Source of the DNA: G051903925 sp051903925
GTDB taxonomy: Bacteria > Pseudomonadota > Alphaproteobacteria > Zavarziniales > Zavarziniaceae
DNA: 64,000 nucleotides
Direction: 5' to 3'
Assembly (NCBI RefSeq): GCF_051903925.1
Contig: NZ_CP173678.1
Span: 2,914,001 to 2,978,000 of the forward strand
In this document: positions 1 to 6,076 of the stretch, piece after piece
Layout: each line of letters starts with the position of its first letter
Position numbering within the stretch: position 1 is the first letter of the stretch
Notes under the pieces: generated by a model
What the model was told of the DNA's origin: nothing
The model's database searches: none
Seen by the model: the letters and a program-made list of their open reading frames with translations, nothing else
Position numbers and translations under genes: made by a program

Positions 1-2
1 CC

Positions 3-137
3 GGCCGCGATCGCGCCGGCCGCACCCTGGCGCACGTCACCGTCTGTGGCCGTGACCTGGGCACAATTCTCCTTGACGAGGGTTACGCGCGGGCCTGGAT
101 TCGCGGTCGCCGAATCGACTGGTGTGGATCACACTAG
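3..137 (+). CDS. SNase-type (thermonuclease) protein, C-terminal fragment
   Basis: The window opens inside a gene; frame 3 encodes 44 residues before a TAG stop. The peptide contains DRAGRTLAHVTVCGRDLG followed by an ILLDEGYARAW-like stretch. This matches the C-terminal half of staphylococcal-nuclease-like domains (DxxGRxLAxV, then a helix of the EGLAR type). The Arg of AGR aligns with the second catalytic Arg of the family (Arg87 of SNase); the Tyr that usually precedes Gly is Ala here. The nucleophile-side Asp/Arg residues lie off-window, so activity cannot be judged. It may be cargo of the adjacent integrated element or a chromosomal gene. Family call fairly confident from motif; function unproven. 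Confidence 0.6.
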   Translation, partial: GRDRAGRTLAHVTVCGRDLGTILLDEGYARAWIRGRRIDWCGSH

Positions 138-435
138 AGATCGGACTCGCTCCGGACGAGGCCGCAACATCTTCAGGGAGATCCTGTCAAGGGATGAAAT
201 GATCGGACACTACGGTCTATCCACAACTTTACTCCCTCAGATCGAATTGCTGGGGATGGATGCCGTTTTCTCGCCGAACCCTCTTGCCACGCAGCAGAAC
301 TGTGTGCAGACAGGATCTAGGCAACGGTCGCATCTGTAAGCCATCTCATGCTGGCCCCAATTCAAGCTTTGGCCCCGTTTAGGGGTCGGGGGAGCGGCGG
401 GCTTAATCCCGCACATGGCATGAAGGAGGTTGGCT
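138..435. other. Intergenic region, mostly without a recognisable gene
   Basis: This stretch is noticeably less GC-rich than the rest of the window. A possible 46-codon ORF lies at 199-339 with an AAGGGA ribosome-site-like sequence 4 nt upstream, but its product has no recognisable feature and I do not call it a gene. A short hairpin, GCGGG-cttaat-CCCGC, lies at 397-412 just upstream of the small ORF at 436. No convincing promoter was identified. Confidence 0.4.
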
Positions 436-543
436 ATGAAGCCACCCTATTTCAGGGTGCCTTCCCAGTTGCGGCACCGTCGGCGGGTGAGTGTGGTGCC
501 CGGCCGCCGACGGTACCCTGGTAAGGCCAAGGTCCAGATCTAG
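436..543 (+). CDS. Small basic 35-residue ORF with near-ideal Shine-Dalgarno
   Basis: ATG at 436 is preceded by AAGGAGGT (423-430) with a 5-nt spacer, an almost perfect anti-16S match and one of the best ribosome sites in the window. The peptide (starting MKPPYFRVPSQL) has 11 Arg/Lys among 35 residues, no hydrophobic segment and no recognised family. Its TAG stop (541-543) falls in the centre of an 18-bp perfect palindrome (533-550). Small size and the flanking hairpins (397-412 and 525-555) would fit a leader peptide or a small nucleic-acid-binding protein of the element, but neither is shown. No co-directional gene follows closely; the next gene is convergent (669-953). Whether it is translated is inferred only from the ribosome site. 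Confidence 0.45.
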   Translation: MKPPYFRVPSQLRHRRRVSVVPGRRRYPGKAKVQI

Positions 544-555
544 ATCTGGATGGCC
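525..555. repeat. Long palindrome centred on a stop codon
   Basis: TCCAGATCTAGATCTGGA (533-550) is an 18-bp perfect palindrome. It is flanked by GGCCA (525-529) and TGGCC (551-555), which extend the pairing past a 3-nt bulge on the left. The centre coincides with the TAG of the 35-codon ORF. No U-run follows, so it is not a classical intrinsic terminator. It could be a dimeric protein-binding site or an RNA hairpin acting on the small ORF. Confidence 0.6.
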
Positions 556-631
556 CAAGGGTGCGGCCGTTGCCAACCGTCCCTGCGCGATCAAGCGCCA
601 TCTCAAACACCCCTGTCAACGATTCGGGCAG

Positions 632-648
632 CCCGCACGGCGTGCGGG
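632..648 (-). terminator. GC-rich hairpin downstream of the minus-strand small gene
   Basis: CCCGCAC (632-638) and GTGCGGG (642-648) form a 7-bp stem with a 3-nt loop, 20 bp beyond the stop of the minus-strand gene at 669-953. A U-tract is absent, so termination is inferred from position and stability only. Confidence 0.35.
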
Positions 649-668
649 ATCACCGCGAACGCCGTTCG

Positions 669-953
669 TCATGGCCCTGGGCCAGGCCGCTTGCCGTGCC
701 CGAAGGCATAGCCCAGATCGGGAACCCGCGTCGGCCGCGTCACTTCCCATCCCTGTGAACTGAGCAGGACCAACACGCGATCGACGGCGGCCGTGATCTC
801 CGCCTCGCGCGCCGCCTGATGAGCGATCTCAGCGGCGCCCCCGGCGCGAGAGCGCTTGTGTGGGCGGATGCCATGGATCGCCTGCGCCAATGCCACGCGC
901 AGCTCGGCCAGGGGGATGCATTCCCTTGTGTGGTCGGTCATCAGCATGATCAT
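669..953 (-). CDS. Hypothetical 94-aa protein
   Basis: No family recognised. The frame can extend upstream to 1034, but the N-terminal extension looks non-coding and several ATGs cluster at 953, 947 and 941; 953 is taken here and 941 (MTDHTRECIPLAELR) is equally possible. No clear ribosome site precedes any of them. The product is mixed charged and helical: an ELRVALAQAIHGIRP stretch, an Ala-rich AREAEITAAVDRVLVLL segment, and a C-terminal GWEVTRP...LGYAFGHGK stretch. It is transcribed away from the integrase operon, so the 954-1168 interval is a divergent control region. It may encode a small regulator, but there is no recognisable HTH. Confidence 0.45.
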   Translation of the reverse strand: MIMLMTDHTRECIPLAELRVALAQAIHGIRPHKRSRAGGAAEIAHQAAREAEITAAVDRVLVLLSSQGWEVTRPTRVPDLGYAFGHGKRPGPGP

Positions 954-981
954 GATTGGAACATAACAAGAACTCAACGGC

Positions 982-999
982 CCTAGGGAATTTCCCAGG
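982..999. promoter_or_regulatory. Candidate operator in the divergent region of the element
   Basis: GGGAATTTCCC (986-996) is an 11-bp palindrome about one odd central base; CCT (982-984) and AGG (997-999) extend it with a one-base offset. It lies between the start of the minus-strand small gene (about 953) and the plus-strand operon (1169). That is where a repressor or excisionase of an integrated element would act. Inference only. Confidence 0.35.
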
Positions 1000-1168
1000 T
1001 GCGCGGTATCCGGGTAACGCGGCACACGAACCATCTGCGCACGACGATTCCGGTTCGTTCTCGCGAGTGCGCAGCTTCATTCCAGTGTGTGCCGTATTGG
1101 CAGAAATGGTTTGCCGGTAAGTTGGCCGTTATGGCACATTCCGGGACACCACAACCCGGACGGTTCCC

Positions 1169-1390
1169 ATGACCCGCACGCTTCCCTCCGGCGCCCGCGT
1201 GATCCCGATCGACGCCGCGCGCCGCCCGCTCGACATCAACCGCGTCGCTGCCGGCAATGCCTTCGTGCCGCCGCCGCCGCGCGCGCCCGCCCCGCTGATC
1301 GGCACGCCCCTGGCCTGGGTGCTCCTGGCCTCCAGCTGCTCCGGCGCCTGGCTGGCCCTGGGCTACGTCCTGGCGAAGGTGCTGGCATGA
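1169..1390 (+). CDS. Small putative membrane protein, first gene of the element operon
   Basis: A 73-residue protein of unknown family. The N-terminal half is basic and Pro-rich (PPPPRAPAP around residues 35-43). Residues about 47-70 (PLAWVLLASSCSGAWLALGY) could form a single membrane helix, giving an N-in topology by the positive-inside rule. The ATG at 1169 has only a poor upstream ribosome site (GGACGG). Its TGA overlaps the ATG of the next gene (ATGA, 1387-1390), implying translational coupling. It heads a chain of nine overlapping genes ending with the integrase. Confidence 0.55.
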   Translation: MTRTLPSGARVIPIDAARRPLDINRVAAGNAFVPPPPRAPAPLIGTPLAWVLLASSCSGAWLALGYVLAKVLA

Positions 1391-1662
1391 GCGGGCGCGC
1401 CCGGCCGGCGGCACCCCGCCGTCCCTTCACCGAGCGGGAGGATCGCCTGCTCGTGTACCTGCGCGACGGCGGCCTGGGCTGGCGCGCGATCGCCGCCACC
1501 TTCCGCTTCAGCTTCGGGGAAGGGGGCGGCCGCGCCGCCGCCACGCTGCAGCAGCGCCACGCCATCCTGGCCTGGCGCGCCGCCCGCGCCGCCCGCGCGC
1601 CCGCCGCATCGCGGCCGGGCGCCCCGGTGCAGCCCGAGGTGCGGGCCGAGGTGCGGGCATGA
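1387..1662 (+). CDS. Small basic protein, possible Myb/SANT-like DNA-binding fold
   Basis: 91 residues. Residues 13-40 read FTEREDRLLVYLRDGGLGWR followed by AIAATF. This resembles the first helices of SANT/Myb- or GcrA-like domains (acidic start, long helix, then W-x-x-I-A), followed by an RAAATLQQRHAIL helix. The tail is Ala/Arg/Pro-rich. Similarity is by eye only and not conclusive. ATG at 1387 overlaps the previous stop and its own TGA overlaps the ATG of the next gene (1659), so expression is probably coupled. A DNA-binding role within the element is an inference. Confidence 0.5.
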   Translation: MSGRARPAAPRRPFTEREDRLLVYLRDGGLGWRAIAATFRFSFGEGGGRAAATLQQRHAILAWRAARAARAPAASRPGAPVQPEVRAEVRA

Positions 1663-1922
1663 GCGCCGCCGTCCTGCCGCTGCGCCCGGCTCGCCGCACG
1701 GTCGCCACCGTCCGCATCCGCGCCGAACAGAAGGGCGACCAGATCGGGGTCGAGCTGCTGGACCACGACGTCAACGGCATGGTCCTGGTGGCCGCGGCCG
1801 ACTGCCTGCTGCGCCACATGGCCGAGCGCCTCGCCGCCGGTGGCCTGCATCGCGCTGCCGAGCTGCGCCGCGTGCAGCGCGCCCTGGCCGAGCTCGGCCT
1901 GCAGCAGGTGCTGGACGCATGA
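1659..1922 (+). CDS. Hypothetical 87-aa protein
   Basis: Unknown family. After a basic N-terminus (PLRPARRTVATVRIRAEQK), residues about 25-45 look like beta strands (QIGVELLDHDVNGMVLVAA). The second half looks helical (LLRHMAERLAAGGLHRAAEL, then an RRVQRALAELGL stretch). The ATG overlaps the preceding TGA and the TGA at 1920-1922 overlaps the next ATG (1919). Small size, absence of a signal peptide and its place in the operon suggest a cytoplasmic accessory protein of the element. Confidence 0.5.
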   Translation: MSAAVLPLRPARRTVATVRIRAEQKGDQIGVELLDHDVNGMVLVAAADCLLRHMAERLAAGGLHRAAELRRVQRALAELGLQQVLDA

Positions 1923-2158
1923 CCGCGACCTGCGCCACGCGCCCGCCCGAGGGCCGCACGTTCGAGGTCGGCGACACGGTCGAGGTGACGGCCGGCGAGC
2001 ACCAGGGCCGCCAGGGCATGGTCGTGGGGCGCATGCGCTGCGACCCGCACCTGGTCTGGGTCTACCTGCGCGACACGATGATCGGCCTGGCCAGCCGCGA
2101 GCTCGCCCTCCTGCGTGAGGCGACCCCCACTTCCTCCGGCGAGGTGCCCCATGCCTGA
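1919..2158 (+). CDS. Small KOW-motif-like protein
   Basis: 79 residues. The segment FEVGDTVEVTAGEHQGRQGM with the following VVGRM fits the KOW consensus (V-x-V-x-x-G-x-x-x-G-x-x-G-x-V) of NusG, ribosomal L24 and similar nucleic-acid- or protein-binding beta folds. A strand LVWVYLRDTM follows. It is too small to be NusG and lacks an NGN domain. Start and stop both overlap neighbours (1919-1922 and 2151-2158). A regulatory or nucleic-acid-binding role in the element is plausible but not shown; short SH3-like folds are easily over-called. Confidence 0.5.
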   Translation: MTATCATRPPEGRTFEVGDTVEVTAGEHQGRQGMVVGRMRCDPHLVWVYLRDTMIGLASRELALLREATPTSSGEVPHA

Positions 2159-2456
2159 AGCCATGATGTTCGACGAGCACGAGGTGGCGGCCTATCTCGG
2201 CCGCACCTGGAACTGGTTCCGCAAGGCCCGCAAGCGGCTCTACACCAGCGGCTTCCCCCGGCCGGACCCGCTGCTTCGCCGCACCGACAAGACCTCGATC
2301 GACCGCTGGCTGGAACAGCGCCGCCCCGCCGCCCTGCGCCAGGGCCCCGACGTCGCCGGCAGCGACCAGGCCGACGTCCTCGACCAGCGCGCCGCCCAGC
2401 TCGCCGCCCGCGGCCGCCGCAACACCGCCGCCCGCAGCTCCGGGGCCCGCGCATGA
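2151..2456 (+). CDS. AlpA/excisionase-like helix-turn-helix protein
   Basis: 101 residues. Residues about 5-55 (FDEHEVAAYLGRTWNWFRKA, then RLYTSGFPRPDPLLRR..DKTSIDRWLEQ) follow the MerR-like excisionase/AlpA pattern: a helix, a YLG-type turn, a recognition helix, a wing with a GFPxP-like motif, then a W-containing helix. Such proteins act as excisionases or activators of integrase genes on integrated elements, which fits this position. The C-terminal 40 residues are Ala/Arg-rich and non-conserved. ATG at 2151 overlaps the preceding TGA; a longer frame from 2115 is not needed. It overlaps the ParB-like gene by 4 bp. Confidence 0.65.
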   Translation: MPEAMMFDEHEVAAYLGRTWNWFRKARKRLYTSGFPRPDPLLRRTDKTSIDRWLEQRRPAALRQGPDVAGSDQADVLDQRAAQLAARGRRNTAARSSGARA

Positions 2457-3940
2457 GCCGCCCCACCGCGAAGATGCGCGCCGCCGCCGCCGCTCTCCAG
2501 GCCCCGATTGACCTACCGGCCGCCCCGCCGCCGGCGGCACCGGCCCAGGCCGCGCACGGGGTCATCGCCATCAGCTACCTGAACATCCGAACGAGCGACT
2601 ACAACCCGCGCAAGACGTTCGACCTGGTCACGCTGACGGAGCTTGCCGAATCGATCAACGCCCACGGCCTGCAGCAGCCCCTCGGCGTGCGCCCCGCGAT
2701 CCAGGATGGCGTCTACATCCTGGTGATGGGGGAGCGTCGCTACCGCGCGATCGGCATGCTGCTGGACGACGGCCGCTGGCCGGTCGACCGGCCGGTGACC
2801 TGCATCGTGCAGCACCCCGCCGGCATCGCGGGGCACATCGAGGCGGCCCTGGTCGAGAACGCGCAGCGCGAGGACGTCGCCCCGCTCGAGGAGGGCGAGG
2901 CGTTCCTGGCGCTCCACCAGACCCACGGCCGCACGGTGGCGGAGATCGCCGCGTCGATCGGCAAGACGAAGCGCCACGTCCAGCTGCGCATGGACCTGGT
3001 CAGCAAGCTCTGCGACGACGCGCGCGAAGGCCTGCGCACCGGCAAGCTCAGCCTGGCCCACGGCCGCGCCCTCTGCCTCGCCCCGCAAGGCGAACAGAAG
3101 AAGCTGGTAAAGAAGATCCTCGACAAGTCCCCGCCGACCTGGGCGGAGACGGGCGAGCGCCTGATGCAGCACATCCGCTTCAGCCTGAAGCCCGCCGATC
3201 ACGCGCCCGAGGGCCTGAGGCTGGACGTGGTCGAGGACCCCGACACGGGCGAACGCTACGTCCACGGCGACCAGCTGAAGGCCGCGAACAAGGCCCGCGC
3301 CGAAGCCATCCGCGACGACTGGCGCGCCCAGGGCAAGACCGCGGAGATCGTCGACTACTTCAGCGAATTCAACTTCGAGCGCTGCCCGCCTGACGAGGCG
3401 ATCGTGCTGCACCTCGACTACTTCGGCAGCCTGACCGAGCACGTCGGCTTCCGCCGCAAGCCCCAGGCACAGCCGGACCCGGAGCGCGAGGCGCGGCTGA
3501 AGGCCGAAGCGGAGCGCCGGCACCAGGATGGTGCTGCCTTCAGCGCAGCGATGCGCCTTGCCCTGGCCGAACATCCCCAGCTGGCTGCCCGCGCCCTGCT
3601 CGGCGCCGTCGTCCAGGCGCGCGGACCCGCCGATTGCTTTGTCCTGCCGCAAGCCACCTGGAACGTCGGCAGCGTGCTCAGGGCCTATCACGACCAGTGC
3701 GCCGCAGCCCTCCCGATCGCCGCCGACGCCGCCCTGCAGGTCATGGCCTCGATCGCTGCCGCCAGCTTTCACGTCCAGTACCTGCACGATCCGAACCGCC
3801 GCTACCTCACCGCCCTGGCCGACGCCATGGGCGTGGAGGTCCCGGCCTTCATCCGCCTCGACGCCTCGACCCCCGACGCGCCGGACGAGGCAGACGACGA
3901 CGACCCCACCGACGACCAGGAAGAAGGCGACGCCGCATGA
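2453..3940 (+). CDS. ParB/RepB/Spo0J-family protein without a ParA partner
   Basis: 495 residues. The ParB N-terminal nuclease-like/CTPase domain spans roughly residues 38-145: an ISYLNIRTSDYNPRKTF box, box II with GERRYRA (about residue 97) and an LVENAQRED box. A KorB/HTH-like region follows (VAEIAASIGKTKRHVQLRMD, about 162-181; LSLAHGRAL). The C-terminal half is unlike typical partition ParB and ends in a strongly acidic tail (DDDDPTDDQEEGD). The family normally loads onto parS or clamps DNA using CTP; on mobile elements, orphan members also act as regulators or nuclease-like factors. No ParA ATPase is encoded nearby. Overlaps ATGA at both ends with neighbours. Confidence 0.8.
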   Translation: MSRPTAKMRAAAAALQAPIDLPAAPPPAAPAQAAHGVIAISYLNIRTSDYNPRKTFDLVTLTELAESINAHGLQQPLGVRPAIQDGVYILVMGERRYRAIGMLLDDGRWPVDRPVTCIVQHPAGIAGHIEAALVENAQREDVAPLEEGEAFLALHQTHGRTVAEIAASIGKTKRHVQLRMDLVSKLCDDAREGLRTGKLSLAHGRALCLAPQGEQKKLVKKILDKSPPTWAETGERLMQHIRFSLKPADHAPEGLRLDVVEDPDTGERYVHGDQLKAANKARAEAIRDDWRAQGKTAEIVDYFSEFNFERCPPDEAIVLHLDYFGSLTEHVGFRRKPQAQPDPEREARLKAEAERRHQDGAAFSAAMRLALAEHPQLAARALLGAVVQARGPADCFVLPQATWNVGSVLRAYHDQCAAALPIAADAALQVMASIAAASFHVQYLHDPNRRYLTALADAMGVEVPAFIRLDASTPDAPDEADDDDPTDDQEEGDAA

Positions 3941-4272
3941 GCCAGAACCTTCACCGCTGGATACCCTCGCAGCTGGGCCATGGTGAGGCGATGTGCGCCC
4001 GGTGCCACATCACCAATCGCGAAGCTGCTGTGCTGGGGCGATTGAACGCCTGTTCTCAGGCAGCCAATGACCTGACTTCTCACGAGCACCTGGTACTTCG
4101 CGCGCTCTCGGGCGAGTTCGAGGTGGCACTGGCCGCTTGGGTCACCGCCGCCTTCGAACACCTGGCGGCCGTCGGGATGTGCACGAATGAACCGCCTTAC
4201 ATCATCACCGACGCCGGCCGCGAAGCACTGGCCGCCGCGAAGGCATCGGGTCGAGTGGTCCTCGATGCCTGA
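3937..4272 (+). CDS. Hypothetical 111-aa protein with a CxxC motif
   Basis: Starts at an ATG overlapping the ParB-like stop. A MCARCHITNREAAVLGRLNA stretch near residue 20 has CxxC and a following His/Cys, hinting at a possible metal site, but there is no complete zinc-finger pattern. The middle is helical (LVLRALSGEFEVALAAWVTA), and the C-terminal part contains a YIITDAGREALAAAK segment like the wing and last helix of winged-helix proteins. Role unknown. Its stop overlaps the next ATG (4265-4272). Confidence 0.5.
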   Translation: MSQNLHRWIPSQLGHGEAMCARCHITNREAAVLGRLNACSQAANDLTSHEHLVLRALSGEFEVALAAWVTAAFEHLAAVGMCTNEPPYIITDAGREALAAAKASGRVVLDA

Positions 4273-4450
4273 CTACCGCTCCGACCTAGTCGACATCGCG
4301 GGCAAGATCGAGCGCGAGACCGATCGCGCCTGGCGCTTCAACGACGGCACACGCACGGTGTGGTTGCCAAAGTCACAGGTCGAGTGGGACCCTGACGCCC
4401 GCACCATGGCCATGCCCGAATGGCTGGCCAGGGATAAGGAGCTCATCTGA
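4265..4450 (+). CDS. Hypothetical 61-aa protein
   Basis: Starts at ATG 4265, overlapping the previous TGA. The acidic/basic small protein reads roughly as one helix (LVDIAGKIERETDRAW) followed by a beta hairpin (AWRFNDGTRTVWLPKSQVEW) and a short tail. The strand pattern WRFNDGTRTVWLPKSQVEW resembles short proteins of unknown function found in phages and islands; no family is assigned. The stop overlaps the next start as TGATG (4448-4452). Confidence 0.5.
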   Translation: MPDYRSDLVDIAGKIERETDRAWRFNDGTRTVWLPKSQVEWDPDARTMAMPEWLARDKELI

Positions 4451-4668
4451 TGACAGCCAAACTGCTGATGACTGTGATGTATCATGACAAGGTAGTAGCC
4501 ACACGCAGGTGGGCGATAGTTCCGCGGCGTGGCGACACGGTGATGATCGGGGTCGAAGGCGAGCCTAGGGACGTCTATGTCGCAGAGGTCAGCTGGACAC
4601 TCGGCACCGACGAAGATCCCGAGCCTTCGGTCGTGATCCTCCTACAAGACATTCGCCCGAAGGGTTGA
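4450..4668 (+). CDS. Hypothetical 72-aa protein upstream of the integrase
   Basis: ATG at 4450 follows a TGATG overlap. The sequence is predominantly beta: LLMTVMYHDKVVATRRWAI, then RGDTVMIGVEGEPRDVYVAE, SWTL, and VVILLQDIRP. This would fit a small SH3-like or OB-like fold, but no family is recognised. The stop (4666-4668) lies just 2 nt before the integrase GTG, and the AAGGG ribosome site of the integrase is inside its last codons. Confidence 0.5.
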   Translation: MTAKLLMTVMYHDKVVATRRWAIVPRRGDTVMIGVEGEPRDVYVAEVSWTLGTDEDPEPSVVILLQDIRPKG

Positions 4669-4670
4669 AT

Positions 4671-5828
4671 GTGGCCCGCGTCAAGATCCCCTACCTGGTG
4701 GTGAAGCCTGGCGCTGCCGGCGATCGCTACTACTGGCAGCCGGCCCGGGTGCTGCGCGACAAGGGCTGGAAGGCGGTGTCGCTCGGTGAAGACCAGGCCG
4801 CGGCACTCGCCCATGCTCAGGCGCTGAACCGCAAGGTCGAGGCCTGGCGCACCGGGCAGGAAAAGGTGGACGAGGTAATGGCCCCCGACGAGGTGGTGGC
4901 CGCCGGCACCCTGGGCGCCGTGATCCGCGATTACCAGAAGTCCAGCTGGTATCGCGACCTGGCGCCACGCAGCAAGCGCAGCTACGACCAGAACATCGAC
5001 ATCCTGCGCGATTGGGCGGGCGACATCGCGGTGCGCTCAATCACCTCCGGCCGGGTCCAGAAGCTGCACGAGGCCTGGAGCAAGACACCGACCCGGGCCA
5101 AGGCGCTAGTCGGCATGCTCCGCATCCTGCTGGACTTCGCGCGGCGCCGCGACCTCGTCGAGGTGAACGCGGCCGAGAAGCCGGGCATCAAGCAGATACG
5201 GATCAAGGGCCGCCTGTGGTCTGACCAGGAAGTGATCGTGATGGCAGCAGCTGCCGGCGCGCTCGGCTGGCACTCGATCGGCACCGCGATCATCGTCAAC
5301 CACTGGATTGGCCAGCGCGAGGGCGACGTGCTGGCGCTGCCCCGCACGGCCCTGGTCGACGGCGTCTTCAGCGTCGAGCAATCGAAGACCGGCGCGCGGA
5401 TCGAGGTGGAGGACAATCCCTTCGTCCGCCGGCGCGTCGAGCGTGAACTGAAGCGCCAGAAGAAGCGCAAGGTGGCAGGGCTCACCCTGCTGCTGTGCGA
5501 GACGACGAGCCAGCCCTGGGGGGAGGACTATTTCCGCCACTGCTTCGCCGACGTGCGCGCCCGCGCTGCGAAGCGCCTGCCCAGCTGCAAGACGCTGCGC
5601 TTCATGCACCTGCGCCATACCGCCGTGACGCGGTTGAGCGAGGCGGGCTGCACGCCGCAGCAGATCGCCGGCGTCACCGGCCACAGCCTGGCCCGGGTCG
5701 AAGACATCATCGACCGCTACCTGGTCCGCACCGCGGCCCTGTCGCGCGAAGCGACCGACCGACGCGCCCGTCATGAAGCTGAGAAGAAGGCGGCCAAGCC
5801 GGGCCGGCGGCGAGCCGATCCGGTCTGA
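4671..5828 (+). CDS. int: Tyrosine recombinase / integrase
   Basis: 385 residues from GTG 4671. A TTG at 4665 is possible, but the GAAGGG ribosome site (4659-4664) has proper spacing only for the GTG. It catalyses site-specific recombination through a covalent 3'-phosphotyrosine. The SAM-like core-binding domain covers about residues 75-165 (SWYRDLAPRSKRSYDQNI onwards). The catalytic set is visible: Arg216 (GQREGD), His313-x-x-Arg316 region (HLRHTAVTRL), His338 (GHS) and Tyr350 (DRYLV). The family is that of phage and island integrases that use tRNA genes. It closes the element's operon and ends 112 bp from the tRNA-Lys 3' end; the intervening DNA carries a candidate arm-site repeat. The gene looks intact. 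Confidence 0.9.
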   Translation: MARVKIPYLVVKPGAAGDRYYWQPARVLRDKGWKAVSLGEDQAAALAHAQALNRKVEAWRTGQEKVDEVMAPDEVVAAGTLGAVIRDYQKSSWYRDLAPRSKRSYDQNIDILRDWAGDIAVRSITSGRVQKLHEAWSKTPTRAKALVGMLRILLDFARRRDLVEVNAAEKPGIKQIRIKGRLWSDQEVIVMAAAAGALGWHSIGTAIIVNHWIGQREGDVLALPRTALVDGVFSVEQSKTGARIEVEDNPFVRRRVERELKRQKKRKVAGLTLLLCETTSQPWGEDYFRHCFADVRARAAKRLPSCKTLRFMHLRHTAVTRLSEAGCTPQQIAGVTGHSLARVEDIIDRYLVRTAALSREATDRRARHEAEKKAAKPGRRRADPV

Positions 5829-5862
5829 TCCGCGAATGCCGTTCGCGTTTCGAACCGGTCGA

Positions 5863-5897
5863 AGTTGGAATTCCAATTATGCCCGAGTTGGAATTCC
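5863..5897 (+). repeat. Two direct copies of AGTTGGAATTCC beside the integrase
   Basis: AGTTGGAATTCC occurs at 5863-5874 and 5886-5897, 23 bp apart (about two helical turns). The first copy is part of the 12-bp palindrome TTGGAATTCCAA (5866-5877). An inverted repeat GCGTTC/GAACGC follows (5902-5922). Position between integrase and tRNA fits arm-type integrase or excisionase binding sites; that role is inferred. Confidence 0.5.
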
Positions 5898-5940
5898 CGA
5901 TGCGTTCCTTAAGGGAGAACGCCTAACCCCTTGATCCGGT

Positions 5941-6016
<76 letters not shown>

Positions 6017-6076
6017 CAACCGAGGGGCGCTGTTTAGCAATGCTGGCGCGCCGTGTCGAGGGGCACCGCGCAAAAA

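Larger units (their letters stand above)
1..5940. mobile_element. Right part of an integrated genetic element at tRNA-Lys
   Basis: A tyrosine integrase (4671-5828) ends 112 bp from the 3' end of tRNA-Lys, the classic layout of a tRNA-targeting phage or genomic island. Between about 1.2 and 5.8 kb there is one co-directional run of overlapping genes, mostly small and unrecognisable, with a ParB-like and an AlpA-like protein. From the tRNA rightwards, genes are housekeeping. The left boundary and the second copy of the attachment sequence are not visible, so the type (prophage, ICE or island) is undecided; no capsid, portal, conjugation or replication-initiation gene is in the visible part. The start coordinate is only the window edge; it is not a mapped boundary. 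Confidence 0.65.

Noticed and set aside
46..339. 97-residue frame overlapping the SNase fragment
   Set aside because: The first part is the wrong frame of the nuclease end. Only its last 46 codons (from 199) have a possible ribosome site, too weak to call a gene.
2453..3940. ParB-like gene as evidence of a plasmid or chromosome partition locus
   Set aside because: No ParA gene and no visible parS-like palindromes lie nearby, and the gene is embedded in an integrase operon at a tRNA gene, so an integrated element explains it better.
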